DNA of 64,000 bases from Pirellulales bacterium (lineage in GTDB: Bacteria > Planctomycetota > Planctomycetia > Pirellulales > Lacipirellulaceae). The stretch is from NCBI GenBank assembly GCA_022841705.1, contig JALHQZ010000004.1, positions 1 to 64,000 on the forward strand, written 5' to 3'. A model generated the notes under the pieces. It worked only from the letters and a program-made list of their open reading frames with translations. It had not been told where the DNA came from and made no database searches. Made by a program: the position numbers and the translations under genes. Positions 42,965-51,689 of this stretch are shown here, one piece after another; the first letter of the stretch is position 1; each line of letters begins with the position of its first letter.

Positions 42965-44140
42965 ATGTCAACTCTCAACTATCGTGAACTGAAACGACGT
43001 TACGATCTGGATGGCCCGCGCAAAACGGTGCGGCATCTTTCGGAGGCGCTCGAGACCAAGCAACTGGCGCCGGAGGACTTTAGCATTCGCGATCTGGCCG
43101 AGGCGCTCGTGCCGGATGGCCGCGAATGGGTGCGGCTGTTGGATCCGCGCAGCGGTGGCGCAAACCTGCTGGAAGCGAGTGACGGCGTCGACGTCACCGC
43201 GTTTCAGAATCTCACGGGGCAAGTGATTCACGCCCAGGTGCTCGATGCGTACACGCAGGAAGCGTTTATCGCCTCGAAACTGGTGAGCACCATCCCGACG
43301 CGGCTCGATGGCGAAAAGATTCCGGGCGCCACGCGCATTGCCGATCAGGTGCAGGAAGTTCGGCCCGGAATGCCGTTCCCGCATTTGGGCTTTGGCGAAG
43401 AATACATCGAGACGCCCAACACCACCAAGCGCGGGTTCATCGTGCCGGTGACGCGGGAGGCGATTTTCTTCGACCGCACCAATCTCATCCTCACCCGCGC
43501 GGCGGAAGTGGGCGAAGTGTTGGGGCTGAGCAAGGAGAAGCGGCTGTTGGACCTGGTGCTCGGTGTGACCAACAACTACAAGTCGGGCGGCGTGAGTTAC
43601 AACACGTACCAAACCGCCACGCCGTGGATCAACACGCTGGCCGGCAATGAGCTAGTGGACTGGACCGACATCGACGCCGCCGAGCAACTGCTGGCCGACA
43701 TGCTCGACCCGGCGACCGGCGAACCGGTGCTGCTGCGCGGCACGACGGTGTTGGTGATGCCCGCGTATCGGCATGCAGCGCACCGCGTCTTTCACAGCAC
43801 GGGTGTGAACTATGTTTCGCCGGACGGCGCCACGACGACGCTCGGGCCGAACCCGCTGGGGCCCGTTTTTCAGGAAACGTACACGGTCCAAGAGAGTCGG
43901 CTCGCCTATCGCCGAGTGGTTGCATCGGGGGTCGCCGCCGCGGATGCCAAGAAGTGGTGGTTCTTGGGCGATTTCAAACGCGCCTTCGCCTACATGGAAA
44001 ACTGGCCGATCACGGTGACGCAAGCGCCCGCCGGTAGTGAGGCCGATTTCAATAGCGACATCGTGCTCCGCTTCAAAGCGAGCGAGCGCGGCGCCGCCGC
44101 GGTGCTGAATCCCCGCTATGTGGTGAAATGCACCGGCTAA
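42965..44140 (+). CDS. Major capsid protein (HK97-like fold)
   Basis: The protein has 391 residues. An N-terminal helical arm (ELKRRYDLDGPRKTVRHLSE) is followed by FQNLTGQVIHAQVLDAYTQE, IPGATRIADQVQEVRPGMPF, NTTKRGFIVPVTREAIFFDR, VLGVTNNYKSGGVSYNTY and a C-terminal strand LRFKASERGAAAVLNPRYVV. This order matches phage major capsid proteins of the P22/HK97-like superfamily (coat with spine helix and E-loop). The ATG at 42965 is chosen because the longer frame reads through the GCGGAATG repeats. Confidence 0.82.
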   Translation: MSTLNYRELKRRYDLDGPRKTVRHLSEALETKQLAPEDFSIRDLAEALVPDGREWVRLLDPRSGGANLLEASDGVDVTAFQNLTGQVIHAQVLDAYTQEAFIASKLVSTIPTRLDGEKIPGATRIADQVQEVRPGMPFPHLGFGEEYIETPNTTKRGFIVPVTREAIFFDRTNLILTRAAEVGEVLGLSKEKRLLDLVLGVTNNYKSGGVSYNTYQTATPWINTLAGNELVDWTDIDAAEQLLADMLDPATGEPVLLRGTTVLVMPAYRHAAHRVFHSTGVNYVSPDGATTTLGPNPLGPVFQETYTVQESRLAYRRVVASGVAAADAKKWWFLGDFKRAFAYMENWPITVTQAPAGSEADFNSDIVLRFKASERGAAAVLNPRYVVKCTG

Positions 44141-44221
44141 CCATTTCCCTTCCCTTCGCCCCGCTCCGCGCGTGAGTTTTGCGCGCTGGAGCGGGGACCG
44201 AAGGATTCTTGTTGTCTCTTT

Positions 44222-44316
44222 GTAGGATGGGTTATCCGCGTCAGCGGTAACCCATCTGGCGCCAGGTTTGATTCCACTCCCGATGGGTTACCGCTGACGC
44301 GGATAACCCATCCTAC
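44222..44316. repeat. Palindromic repeat (GTAGGATGGGTTATCCGCG family), copy 1
   Basis: GTAGGATGGGTTATCCGCGT with CAGCGGTAACCCATC faces GATGGGTTACCGCTGACGCG and GATAACCCATCCTAC. Same family as 62490-62583. Confidence 0.85.
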
Positions 44317-44329
44317 CTTGAGCGATCCC

Positions 44330-44542
44330 ATGTCCGATATCGAACAACTCCAAACCATCCGCGCGCAAACGCTGGCGCAACTGCAAGAGGTGCGCGCGCA
44401 ACTAAAACCAACGTACTGGGTCGACGGCCAACGCGTTCACTGGGAACAGTATGCCGACGCGCTGCAGCGCACCATCGACTGGTGCGATCAGAAACTGCAC
44501 GATGCGGAGCCATTTGAAGTGGCGTCGCAAGCAGGGAGTTAG
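44330..44542 (+). CDS. Small helical phage-island protein
   Basis: The protein has 70 residues, mostly one or two helices (SDIEQLQTIRAQTLAQLQEV, QYADALQRTIDWCDQKL). No family recognised. Following the major capsid gene, it could be a head-completion component, but no direct evidence supports that. The start lies just outside the palindrome at 44222-44316. Confidence 0.6.
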   Translation: MSDIEQLQTIRAQTLAQLQEVRAQLKPTYWVDGQRVHWEQYADALQRTIDWCDQKLHDAEPFEVASQAGS

Positions 44543-44675
44543 GATTTGGGAATTGGGATTTAGAGAGCGAGCTACAGGCCTATCGACAGATCGGTTCTTG
44601 CCTCTCCGATAGTCCCAAACTCCCCGTTCCTCATCCCAAGTTCTTTCCCCACATCCCAACCCCCAAATCCCTACC

Positions 44676-44990
44676 ATGCCGCTGGATTGGAACGCGGACG
44701 ATGATTTTGCCGCGGTGATTGATGGTCTTGAAGAGGTCTCTTGGCAACCGACGGTTGGTTCGCCGGTGACACTCGTGGCGTGGCGGCGTGAACAGGCTTG
44801 GACCGATAACGACGGTTCGCCCGGCGGCGCTTGGACGGCGCGAACGATTTGGGACCTGCCGTGGCCGAGCGGCTCGCTACCCAAGATCGGCGAAATGCTA
44901 ACCGATAGCGCGAGCCGCGTGTGGAGCATTGTGAGCGTGGCGCCGCTGCGGAATGACACGCGCGTGCGCTGCGGGACTGTGCTGGTGTAG
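44676..44990 (+). CDS. Putative head-closure protein or related phage protein
   Basis: The protein has 104 residues and is beta-rich (VSWQPTVGSPVTLVAWRREQ, GAWTARTIWDLPWPSGSLPK, SRVWSIVSVAPLRNDTRVRC). Size and position after the capsid gene fit small head-completion proteins, but no motif proves it. It is the last plus-strand gene of the island. Confidence 0.55.
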   Translation: MPLDWNADDDFAAVIDGLEEVSWQPTVGSPVTLVAWRREQAWTDNDGSPGGAWTARTIWDLPWPSGSLPKIGEMLTDSASRVWSIVSVAPLRNDTRVRCGTVLV

Positions 44991-45041
44991 AGAGGATAGG
45001 GGTAAGAGGAGAGAGAATAGGGATTTGTCTTCCCTATCCTC

Positions 45042-45593
45042 TCACCTCTCCACCGCCGCGTCGTAGAGTGCTTCGATCACGCTCGCTAAGGCTTGGCCAT
45101 GGCGAGTGTAGAGGACGAGTTTGGCTTTTTCGAGCAGTTCGCGCTGGGCGTTCTGTTGTTCGGCCAGTTCGAGGACCCCTTCTTCGGTGAGCGCACCGCC
45201 GACACCGAAGCGGCTGGCGAGCTCCGCGTGATCAGCGGTGGTCCATTCGGCGAAGAGCTGCGGATGCGCGGCCACGACGCTGGACACGGCGGCGTTGGTG
45301 GCGGCGTCGAACTCCGTTGAGTTTGCGCCCCAGCGCCGGCCGGCGGGGGCGAAGAGCTCGTCGACTTCCACGCCGAGCCCGGTCGCCAACCGGTGCAGCG
45401 TGCGGGCTTGCGGTTGGTGGCTGGCGCGGGCGATGCCGCGCAGCGTGCGTTCGTCGAGCCCGGTGGCAGTGACCACGTCGTCGTACGTCATCCCGAGCCG
45501 GGCCATCACGCGCCGCAAATTGGCGGCGACGAGCGCGGCCTGCGACATTCGGCCCGACGATTCCGGGAGCGAGGACGTTAAAGTAGATGGCAT
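45042..45593 (-). CDS. XRE-family HTH regulator
   Basis: The protein has 183 residues. A Cro/CI-type helix-turn-helix occupies about 17-75 (ANLRRVMARLGMTYDDVVTA, TGLDERTLRGIARASHQPQA, TLHRLATGLGVEVDELFAPA). A helical effector or oligomerisation part follows. It faces the capsid operon at the right edge of the island and could be its repressor or a host gene. Starts at 45593 or 45548 are possible; codons before 45593 are translated repeat DNA. Confidence 0.78.
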   Translation of the reverse strand: MPSTLTSSLPESSGRMSQAALVAANLRRVMARLGMTYDDVVTATGLDERTLRGIARASHQPQARTLHRLATGLGVEVDELFAPAGRRWGANSTEFDAATNAAVSSVVAAHPQLFAEWTTADHAELASRFGVGGALTEEGVLELAEQQNAQRELLEKAKLVLYTRHGQALASVIEALYDAAVER

Positions 45594-45598
45594 CGAAC

Positions 45599-45670
45599 CG
45601 TACGACGGACTTCTCAGCCCGTCGGGAAGTAAGCACCCGCTTTCCAAAGGGCGGAGAAGCCCGTCGTACG
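45599..45670. repeat. Palindromic repeat (CGTACGACGGACTTCTC family)
   Basis: CGTACGACGGACTTCTCAGC faces GGAGAAGCCCGTCGTACG. It lies in the divergent control region between the XRE gene and the GHL10 gene. Confidence 0.75.
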
Positions 45671-45820
45671 CGGGAATGTGTACAAGAGTACACAATCGGG
45701 CGGGCGAGTGTCAAGCGGGAAACCGGCGATTTTTCGGCAAAAGTCGGTCGTGCGCAGCGGCGCGAGGCCCGTGCGCGAAGGGTCGGTTCGTGCCAACGCG
45801 GGTGCGGATATTGTAAAGGG

Positions 45821-47287
45821 ATGAAACACCTCTTCACGCTGCTACTTACTTGTCTGTTAGCAACCGCTACGGTCGTCGCCGCGCCGCCCAAGCTGCCGCG
45901 GGAGTTTCGGGGGGCGTGGATTGCGACGGTGGCGAATATCGATTGGCCGTCGAAACCGGGGCTGAGCGCCGCGGAGCAGCAAGCCGAACTGGTGAAGCTG
46001 TTCGACACGGCCGTCGAGCTGAACCTCAACGCGATTGTGCTGCAAGTGCGGCCGGCTTGTGATGCGCTCTACAAGTCGGAACTCGAGCCGTGGAGTGAGT
46101 ACCTCACGGGCGAAGCCGGCAAAGACCCGGGGTACGATCCGCTGGAGTTCGCCGTGAAGGAGGCGCACGCGCGCGGCTTGCAGTTACATGCGTGGCTAAA
46201 TCCGTACCGGGCTTCGCATCCGACACAGAAGTCAGCGAAGCCAAAGGATCACATCGCCAAGCGCTTGCCGGAAAGTGTGGTGGAATACGGCGACTATTTG
46301 TGGCTTGATCCCGGCGATGAAGCGGCGGTTAAGCATTCCATCGCAGTGCTGGTGGATGTGGTAAAGCGGTACGACGTGGATGGCGTTCACTTCGACGATT
46401 ATTTTTATCCGTACCCTGTGGCAGCGAAGGACGGAAAGGGGAATCAGCCCTTTCCGGATGACGGCTCATGGGCGTCGTATCAGAAGCGCACTCCGGAGCG
46501 GAAGCAACTGGCGCGAGACGATTGGCGGCGGGAAAATGTCAATCAGTTCATCAAGCGCGTGTCGCGCGAAGTTCGCCGCGCGAAACCAGATGTGCTGTTC
46601 GGGGTGAGTCCCTTCGGCATTTGGCGGCCAGGGCATCCGCCGGAGATTAAGGGGTTCGATCCCTATGTGAGTTTGTATGCCGACTCGAAGTTGTGGCTGG
46701 AACAGGGGTGGGTCGATTACTTCGCGCCGCAGTTGTATTGGCCGATTGCTTCGAGCGGGCAGAGTTATCCGGTGCTGCTGAAATGGTGGACGGAGCAGAA
46801 CCCTAAGCGCAAACTGCTGTGGGCGGGGAATTATACTTCGATGGCGAACTCCAAGGGGTGGAGTGCACAGGAGATTGTTGATCAGATTGTGGCGACGCGG
46901 GCGCAAGACGGGGCGACGGGTAACATTCACTTTAGTATGAAGGCGCTGGCGAAGAATTACGGCGGGGTGGCGGTAGCGCTGCGCGAGGGGCCGTATGCGC
47001 AAGGCGCCCTTGTGCCGGTGAGCGGGAAGGCCAAGAAGTGGGGCGCTCAGTCTCCGGGAAAGGGGTCGCAAGCGAAGGGCAGGGGCGGGAAACTGGAATT
47101 GCGGATGGTGGGGGGTGAAGCGCCGTGGGTCTGGGCGATTCAAGCGCGCGACGGTAACGAATGGCGCACTCAAATTGTGCCGGGGGAGCAGAAGGAAATC
47201 GCGTGGCCGGGGGGCGACGTGGTGTTCGTAACGGCAATCAACCGCGCGGGGGCGGAGAGTGAACGGCTCGAGGTCGCGGCGCCATGA
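45821..47287 (+). CDS. Secreted GHL10/DUF187 family glycosidase-like protein
   Basis: The protein has 488 residues. A signal peptide (MKHLFTLLLTCLLATATVVA) is followed by a TIM-barrel domain of the GHL10 family: REFRGAWIATVANIDWPS, LNAIVLQVRPACDALYKSEL, ARGLQLHAWLNPYRA, VDGVHFDDYFYPYP (barrel Asp residues) and VDYFAPQLYWPI. Relatives occur near cell-wall genes and are thought to act on peptidoglycan or other polysaccharides. Its last codon overlaps the start of the AmpG-like gene. Confidence 0.85.
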   Translation: MKHLFTLLLTCLLATATVVAAPPKLPREFRGAWIATVANIDWPSKPGLSAAEQQAELVKLFDTAVELNLNAIVLQVRPACDALYKSELEPWSEYLTGEAGKDPGYDPLEFAVKEAHARGLQLHAWLNPYRASHPTQKSAKPKDHIAKRLPESVVEYGDYLWLDPGDEAAVKHSIAVLVDVVKRYDVDGVHFDDYFYPYPVAAKDGKGNQPFPDDGSWASYQKRTPERKQLARDDWRRENVNQFIKRVSREVRRAKPDVLFGVSPFGIWRPGHPPEIKGFDPYVSLYADSKLWLEQGWVDYFAPQLYWPIASSGQSYPVLLKWWTEQNPKRKLLWAGNYTSMANSKGWSAQEIVDQIVATRAQDGATGNIHFSMKALAKNYGGVAVALREGPYAQGALVPVSGKAKKWGAQSPGKGSQAKGRGGKLELRMVGGEAPWVWAIQARDGNEWRTQIVPGEQKEIAWPGGDVVFVTAINRAGAESERLEVAAP

Positions 47288-48576
47288 CCGATGAACCTTC
47301 GCAACCGGAGCGCTGGCGGGCGTGGACCTGGGTGCCGAGTCTCTACTTCGCCCAAGGGTTGCCGTATGAAGTGGTGATGAGCGTGTCGGTGGCGCTCTAC
47401 ACCAATCTCAAGATTCCGAACGAGCAGACGGCGTTCGCGACGAGCCTCTTGTATCTGCCGTGGGTCATCAAACCGTTTTGGAGCCCGCTGATTGAAGTCG
47501 TCGGCACGGCGCGGCGGTGGATCGTGACGATGCAGTTGGCCTGCGCGTTGGCGATGGGAGGCGTCGCCTTCGCGCTCACGCAAAGCTGGTTTTTAGTGGC
47601 GTCGTTCGTCTGTTTGTGGGTGCTGGCGTTTGCGTCGGCGACGCACGACATTGCGGCCGACGGGTTTTACATGTCCGGCATGCCGCCGAAGGACCAGGCG
47701 TGGTTCGTGGGGATCCGGAGCACGTTTTATCGGATGGCGAAACTCGCCGGCGCCGGCCTCTTGCTGATCATCGCGGGGCGATTATCGGAGCGGATGAGCG
47801 TGCCGACCGCGTGGGCGTGGACCTTTTCGGCGGCGATGGGGGTGTTTGTGGCGCTCGCGCTCTATCATCAATTCGCCTTGCCACGCCCGCCGGCGCCGCC
47901 GCGCGATGAGAACGCTTCGCTCACGTTCGCGATGGCGGAAACGGTGCGAACGTTTTTCGCCAAGCCCAACATTGGGTGGGCGATTTTGTTCATGCTGCTG
48001 TACCGGTTTCCCGAATCGCAACTGGTGAAACTCGCGCAGCCGTTCTTGCTGGACGATCGCGCGAATGGCGGGCTCGGCCTCGTGACCGAGCAGGTCGGGT
48101 GGCTGCATGGCGTGCTGGGGGTGACGATGCTCACGATCGGCGGCATCCTGGGCGGGATCGTCGGTTCCAAGTACGGCCTACGGAAATGCCTGATGCCGAT
48201 GGCTGTGGTGATGCACTTGCCGAACCTGGCGTATGTGGCTCTGGCGTTTATGCAACCGGAGACGTTGCCGCCGATTGGCGCCGCGATCGCCGTCGAACAA
48301 TTCGGCTACGGCTTTGGTTTCGCGGCGTACCTGATGTACCTGTTGGAACTTTCGCGCGGTCCGTACCAAACGGCGCACTACGCGTTGTGTACGGGTTTCA
48401 TGGCGCTCGGGATGATGTTGCCAGGGCTGGTATGTGGGTATATTCAGAAGTACTTGGGCTACGACTGGTTCTTCGTCTGGGTGATGCTGGCGGCGATCCC
48501 GAGTTTACTCGCCACGTGGTGGGCGCCGCTTAATCAAGAAGAAGAAATGGGGAACGCGGCCGATTTTCCAAAGTAG
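47284..48576 (+). CDS. AmpG-like MFS permease
   Basis: The protein has 430 residues, with about 12 membrane helices. It begins WTWVPSLYFAQGLPYEVVMS and contains FWSPLIEVVGTARRWIVTMQ and ATHDIAADGFYM (the AmpG DIAxDG motif). AmpG proteins import anhydromuropeptides for wall recycling. The ATGA overlap with the GHL10 gene shows coupling, and a NagZ-like gene follows, which supports this role. It is shorter than the largest AmpG forms. Confidence 0.85.
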   Translation: MTDEPSQPERWRAWTWVPSLYFAQGLPYEVVMSVSVALYTNLKIPNEQTAFATSLLYLPWVIKPFWSPLIEVVGTARRWIVTMQLACALAMGGVAFALTQSWFLVASFVCLWVLAFASATHDIAADGFYMSGMPPKDQAWFVGIRSTFYRMAKLAGAGLLLIIAGRLSERMSVPTAWAWTFSAAMGVFVALALYHQFALPRPPAPPRDENASLTFAMAETVRTFFAKPNIGWAILFMLLYRFPESQLVKLAQPFLLDDRANGGLGLVTEQVGWLHGVLGVTMLTIGGILGGIVGSKYGLRKCLMPMAVVMHLPNLAYVALAFMQPETLPPIGAAIAVEQFGYGFGFAAYLMYLLELSRGPYQTAHYALCTGFMALGMMLPGLVCGYIQKYLGYDWFFVWVMLAAIPSLLATWWAPLNQEEEMGNAADFPK

Positions 48577-48616
48577 AACGGCGCGGGATGCGGCGGATGA
48601 ACGCGGATCAGAAAAT

Positions 48617-48825
48617 TTGGCTGAAGGCCAATCCTTCACCGTAGCCTAGGGCATCGCCCTAGGATGAAGTTTAGATAACATACCACCTTTGGCTGAAGGC
48701 CAAATACACCTGTTCACGATGGGTTATGTGAATATGGCTTTCAGCCAAAGAATGGCAATTGATGACCGCAACCTAGGGCGGCGCTGCGATTGCCCTAGGC
48801 TACGGTGAGATTGGTCGTTGGCCAA
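48617..48825. repeat. Nested palindrome with TTGGCTGAAGG and CTAGGGC arms, copy 1
   Basis: Outer arms TTGGCTGAAGGCCAAT and ATTGGTCGTTGGCCAA, then CACCGTAGCCTAGGGC and GCCCTAGGCTACGGTG, and an inner TTGGCTGAAGGCCAAA/TTTCAGCCAAAG pair. A further outer pair (GCGGATGAACGCGGATCAG at about 48594 and CTGATCCGCTGCATCCGCG at about 48850) encloses it. Related copy at 57394-57586. Confidence 0.8.
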
Positions 48826-48890
48826 TTGTTGTTTCCCCTGTTTGCTTTCTGATCCGCTGCATCCGCGCTCATCCGCGTCCCCTATCTCTT

Positions 48891-50414
48891 ATGCCAACGC
48901 TACGCGAAAAGATTGCTCGGCTGATCATGGTGCGGTGTGGGTCGAATCTGCCGCCGATTCGGTTTGCGCATGAGGATGAACAGCGCATCGGCGAGTACGT
49001 TGACGCCGGGCTGATTGGCGGCGTGCTGCTGTTCAACGGTGTGTGGCCGGAGACGGCGGAAGCGCTGGCGCGGCTGAAGGCGCGGAGCGCGTGGCCGCTG
49101 TTGGTAGCGAGTGATTTGGAACGGGGCGCCGGGCAGCAGATGCGAGGGTTGTCGATCTTTCCGCACGCGCGCGGGGTGGCGGCTGCGAACAATCCGCTTA
49201 AGGCGGTCGCAGAGTTGGCGACCAGCACCGCGCGGGAAGCGCTGGCCGCGGGGATCGACATCGCGTTCGCGCCGGTGGCCGATGTGAACACCGATCCGCG
49301 GAATCCGATCATCGCGATTCGCGCGTTTGCCGATGAACCGGAGCGCGCGGCGGAGCTCGTCGAAGCGTACGTTCGCGCAGGTGAAGCGGCGGGGCTGCGG
49401 ACCACGGCCAAGCATTTTCCGGGGCATGGCGATACGCACCAGGATTCGCACGAGTCGCTACCGAAGGTGGAGCAGTCGGCCGCCACGCTGCGCGAGCGGG
49501 AGCTCGTGCCGTTCCGCGCCGCCATTAGCGCCGGCGTGTCGCTCATTATGACGGCGCATGTGGCGTACCCCGCGCTCGATCCGACCGGGACGCCGGCGAC
49601 GCTCTCGGCGCCGATTCTCACCACACTCTTGCGGGAAGAACTCGGCTTCACCGGCGTCTGCTGTAGCGACAGTTTGCTGATGGCGGGCGTGCGTGATTTG
49701 TTTGCTGATGAAGGCGCGCTCGCGGTGGCGACGCTGAAGGCGGGGGTCGATTTGCTGCTGGACATCGCCGACCCGCTGCTCGCGATCACGGCGATCGAGC
49801 GAGCCGTTGAAACGGGCGAGCTTTCACTGGCGAGAGTTGACGAAGCGTTCGCGCGCGTGGAAGCGCTCGCCCGCAATTCCCATGCAGAATACAACGCCGC
49901 GCTCGACGCCACGCCCGGGCGCGCTGCAGCCGAGCAGATCGCGCGGGAAGCGGTGAGCATCGTACCGAAGTCCTCGGGCGACGAGAAATTGCTTGGGTCG
50001 AACGAGAAGCTGCTTGCCGTGCTGTTCAAGCCGTTTCATCTGCCGAGCGATCCTGTGGAGCAACCCTTCGCGAGTGCCGTCCGCGAGTTGGGCCCGCAGG
50101 TGGAGTACATCGAGTTCGGTCCGGAACTACACGCCCACCAGCGCGCGCGGCTCGACAAGTTGGTGGCGTCCGCCGACCGGGTGGTGGTGGCGATGATCGT
50201 GAAACCCGCCGCGTGGCATGCGTTTGGACTCGCGCCGGAGCAGCGGGCGCTGGTGCAGCACTTGATTGCCCAGAAGCCAACGCTCGTCGCATCACTTGGC
50301 GTCGCGAAAGCGCTCGAGGAGTTTCCCAACGCCACCGCGTGGGTGAGTGTGCATAGCGATGTGGCGGCGTCGCAACGCGCACTGGCGGCAGCGCTGCGTA
50401 GCTTGGCCTCTTAG
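48891..50414 (+). CDS. nagZ: GH3 beta-N-acetylhexosaminidase (NagZ-like)
   Basis: The protein has 507 residues. The GH3 barrel (about 1-330) has FAHEDEQRIGEYVDAGLIGG, the catalytic loop KHFPGHGDTHQDSHESLP (about 173-190, with the NagZ Asp/His), and a late nucleophile Asp in GVCCSDSLLMAGV. NagZ cleaves N-acetylglucosamine from muropeptides in the cytoplasm, and no signal peptide is seen here, which agrees. The extra C-terminal 170 residues look like an alpha/beta domain. The final residues RSLAS and the TAG stop are encoded by a GTAGCTTGGCCTC-type repeat. Confidence 0.88.
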   Translation: MPTLREKIARLIMVRCGSNLPPIRFAHEDEQRIGEYVDAGLIGGVLLFNGVWPETAEALARLKARSAWPLLVASDLERGAGQQMRGLSIFPHARGVAAANNPLKAVAELATSTAREALAAGIDIAFAPVADVNTDPRNPIIAIRAFADEPERAAELVEAYVRAGEAAGLRTTAKHFPGHGDTHQDSHESLPKVEQSAATLRERELVPFRAAISAGVSLIMTAHVAYPALDPTGTPATLSAPILTTLLREELGFTGVCCSDSLLMAGVRDLFADEGALAVATLKAGVDLLLDIADPLLAITAIERAVETGELSLARVDEAFARVEALARNSHAEYNAALDATPGRAAAEQIAREAVSIVPKSSGDEKLLGSNEKLLAVLFKPFHLPSDPVEQPFASAVRELGPQVEYIEFGPELHAHQRARLDKLVASADRVVVAMIVKPAAWHAFGLAPEQRALVQHLIAQKPTLVASLGVAKALEEFPNATAWVSVHSDVAASQRALAAALRSLAS

Positions 50415-50422
50415 GCCGAGCG
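50398..50422. repeat. Half-repeat of the GTAGCTTGGCCTC family at the nagZ stop
   Basis: CGTAGCTTGGCCTCTTAGGC with CGAGCG following resembles the left arm of 7856-7916. A weak right arm (GGAGGCTACGCT) follows at about 50443. Confidence 0.6.
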
Positions 50423-50570
50423 AATGCCTGTGTTTCGTCACGGAGGCTACGCTATGACCTCGGTTGCGCGAAATCACGAGTTTTTCTGCGCCAATTTCAC
50501 TCTGTACACCGGCCCGGAGTTGTTACGCTAGAGGAAGGCAAACGTATTGATTTGGAACCGAGGAACCGGC

Positions 50571-51572
50571 ATGTTGTGGCGTGGATTGAGTTTGGCGATG
50601 GGTTTGCTCGCGGCGTGTGGAGCCCAGGCGGCGTATATTCCGGGGATTGATGTTTCCAATTTTCAGGGAATGGTCAACTGGACCAGCGTGCGCAACGCGG
50701 GCTATAAGTTCGCCTTCTGCAAGGCGACCGAAGGGGTCGATTTTGTTGACGCCAAGTTCACCACTAATATGACGAACGCCAAGGCGGCGGGCGTGCCGAT
50801 TGGGCCATACCACTTCGCGCGGCCCGATAGCAACGTCGCCAATCCGCTCGATGCGGCGAACGAAGCGAACGACTTTGTGGACGCCATCGCGCCGTACTAT
50901 GCCCAAACTTCAGGGCACTTCTTGCGACCGGTACTCGATGTCGAGCGGCTCACCGGAGCGGCGACCATCGCGGCGGAGAAGGTAGCATTATCGCAATGGG
51001 TGCGCAACTTTGCCGCCGTGGTGAAGTCACGGCTAGGGATGGACCCCATCATCTATTGCAACGTGAACTACGCCACGACATATTTTGAGAGCGACATTGG
51101 CGCCTACGACTTATGGCTAGCGAAATGGACCTACAACACAGCGAACCCGCCCACCAGCGCTAACGACGGCGTCTTCAACGGCTGGGAGATTTGGCAGTGG
51201 AGCGACAACACGAGCGTCCCTGGAATTACCGGCGCCGTGGATGGCAACGTGTATGATGGCACACAGCAGCAACTCCTCGGCGAACTGAGCGCTAAGAACC
51301 CCGGCGACTTCAACCGCAACGGCGTGGTTGATGCGGCGGACTACACGCTCTATCGCGATACGCTGGGCTCGACGACTGATTTGCGCGCTGACGGCGACGT
51401 GAGCCTTGGTGTTACGTCGGCCGATTACCCCATCTGGAGCACGAACTTCAACATCGTGCAGTCGACAGTCACGATTGTGCGCCCGGCGAGCGCTGTGCCG
51501 GAACCGGCGGCGGTGGTTGTTGGTTTGGCGTTGCTAGCCGTGGGACGCGCTCCGCTAGCGCGTCGCGGCTAA
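50571..51572 (+). CDS. GH25-type lysozyme with dockerin-like repeat and PEP-CTERM-like tail
   Basis: The protein has 333 residues. A signal peptide (MLWRGLSLAMGLLAACGAQA) precedes a GH25 domain: IPGIDVSNFQG, YKFAFCKATEG, YHFARPD, and LDVERL (catalytic Asp/Glu). A dockerin-like pair follows (FNRNGVVDAADYTLYRDTLG), then VPEPAAVVVGLALLAVG, a PEP-CTERM-type sorting signal, and a basic end RAPLARRG. That end and the stop codon come from a REP unit. GAGGA lies seven bases before the ATG at 50571. It should hydrolyse peptidoglycan at or outside the cell surface. Confidence 0.87.
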   Translation: MLWRGLSLAMGLLAACGAQAAYIPGIDVSNFQGMVNWTSVRNAGYKFAFCKATEGVDFVDAKFTTNMTNAKAAGVPIGPYHFARPDSNVANPLDAANEANDFVDAIAPYYAQTSGHFLRPVLDVERLTGAATIAAEKVALSQWVRNFAAVVKSRLGMDPIIYCNVNYATTYFESDIGAYDLWLAKWTYNTANPPTSANDGVFNGWEIWQWSDNTSVPGITGAVDGNVYDGTQQQLLGELSAKNPGDFNRNGVVDAADYTLYRDTLGSTTDLRADGDVSLGVTSADYPIWSTNFNIVQSTVTIVRPASAVPEPAAVVVGLALLAVGRAPLARRG

Positions 51573-51575
51573 ACG
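51545..51575. repeat. REP unit at the end of the lysozyme gene
   Basis: ACGCGCTCCGCTAGCGCGTC with GCGGCTAAACG matches the reverse of the REP unit at 28399-28434. It encodes the last residues and TAA of the GH25 protein. Confidence 0.85.
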
Positions 51576-51597
51576 GGCCTTTTTCCAGTATTGGCGC

Positions 51598-51685
51598 GGT
51601 GCCATGCCCACGGCTTTGCGTGGGCATGTGATCGACAACGATGGTTTGCGCTCATGCCCACCCCGAGCTGTGGGCATGGCACCCC
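51598..51685. repeat. Palindromic repeat (GGTGCCATGCCCAC family)
   Basis: GGTGCCATGCCCACGGCTTT faces GAGCTGTGGGCATGGCACC with an inner TGGGCATG/CATGCCCA pair. It lies between the convergent lysozyme and glutaminase genes. Confidence 0.75.
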
Positions 51686-51689
51686 AACG

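Noticed and set aside
31600..45040. Attachment sites or tRNA target for the island
   Set aside because: No tRNA, integrase or flanking direct repeat was found at the edges; the tRNA-Ser is 31 kb away.
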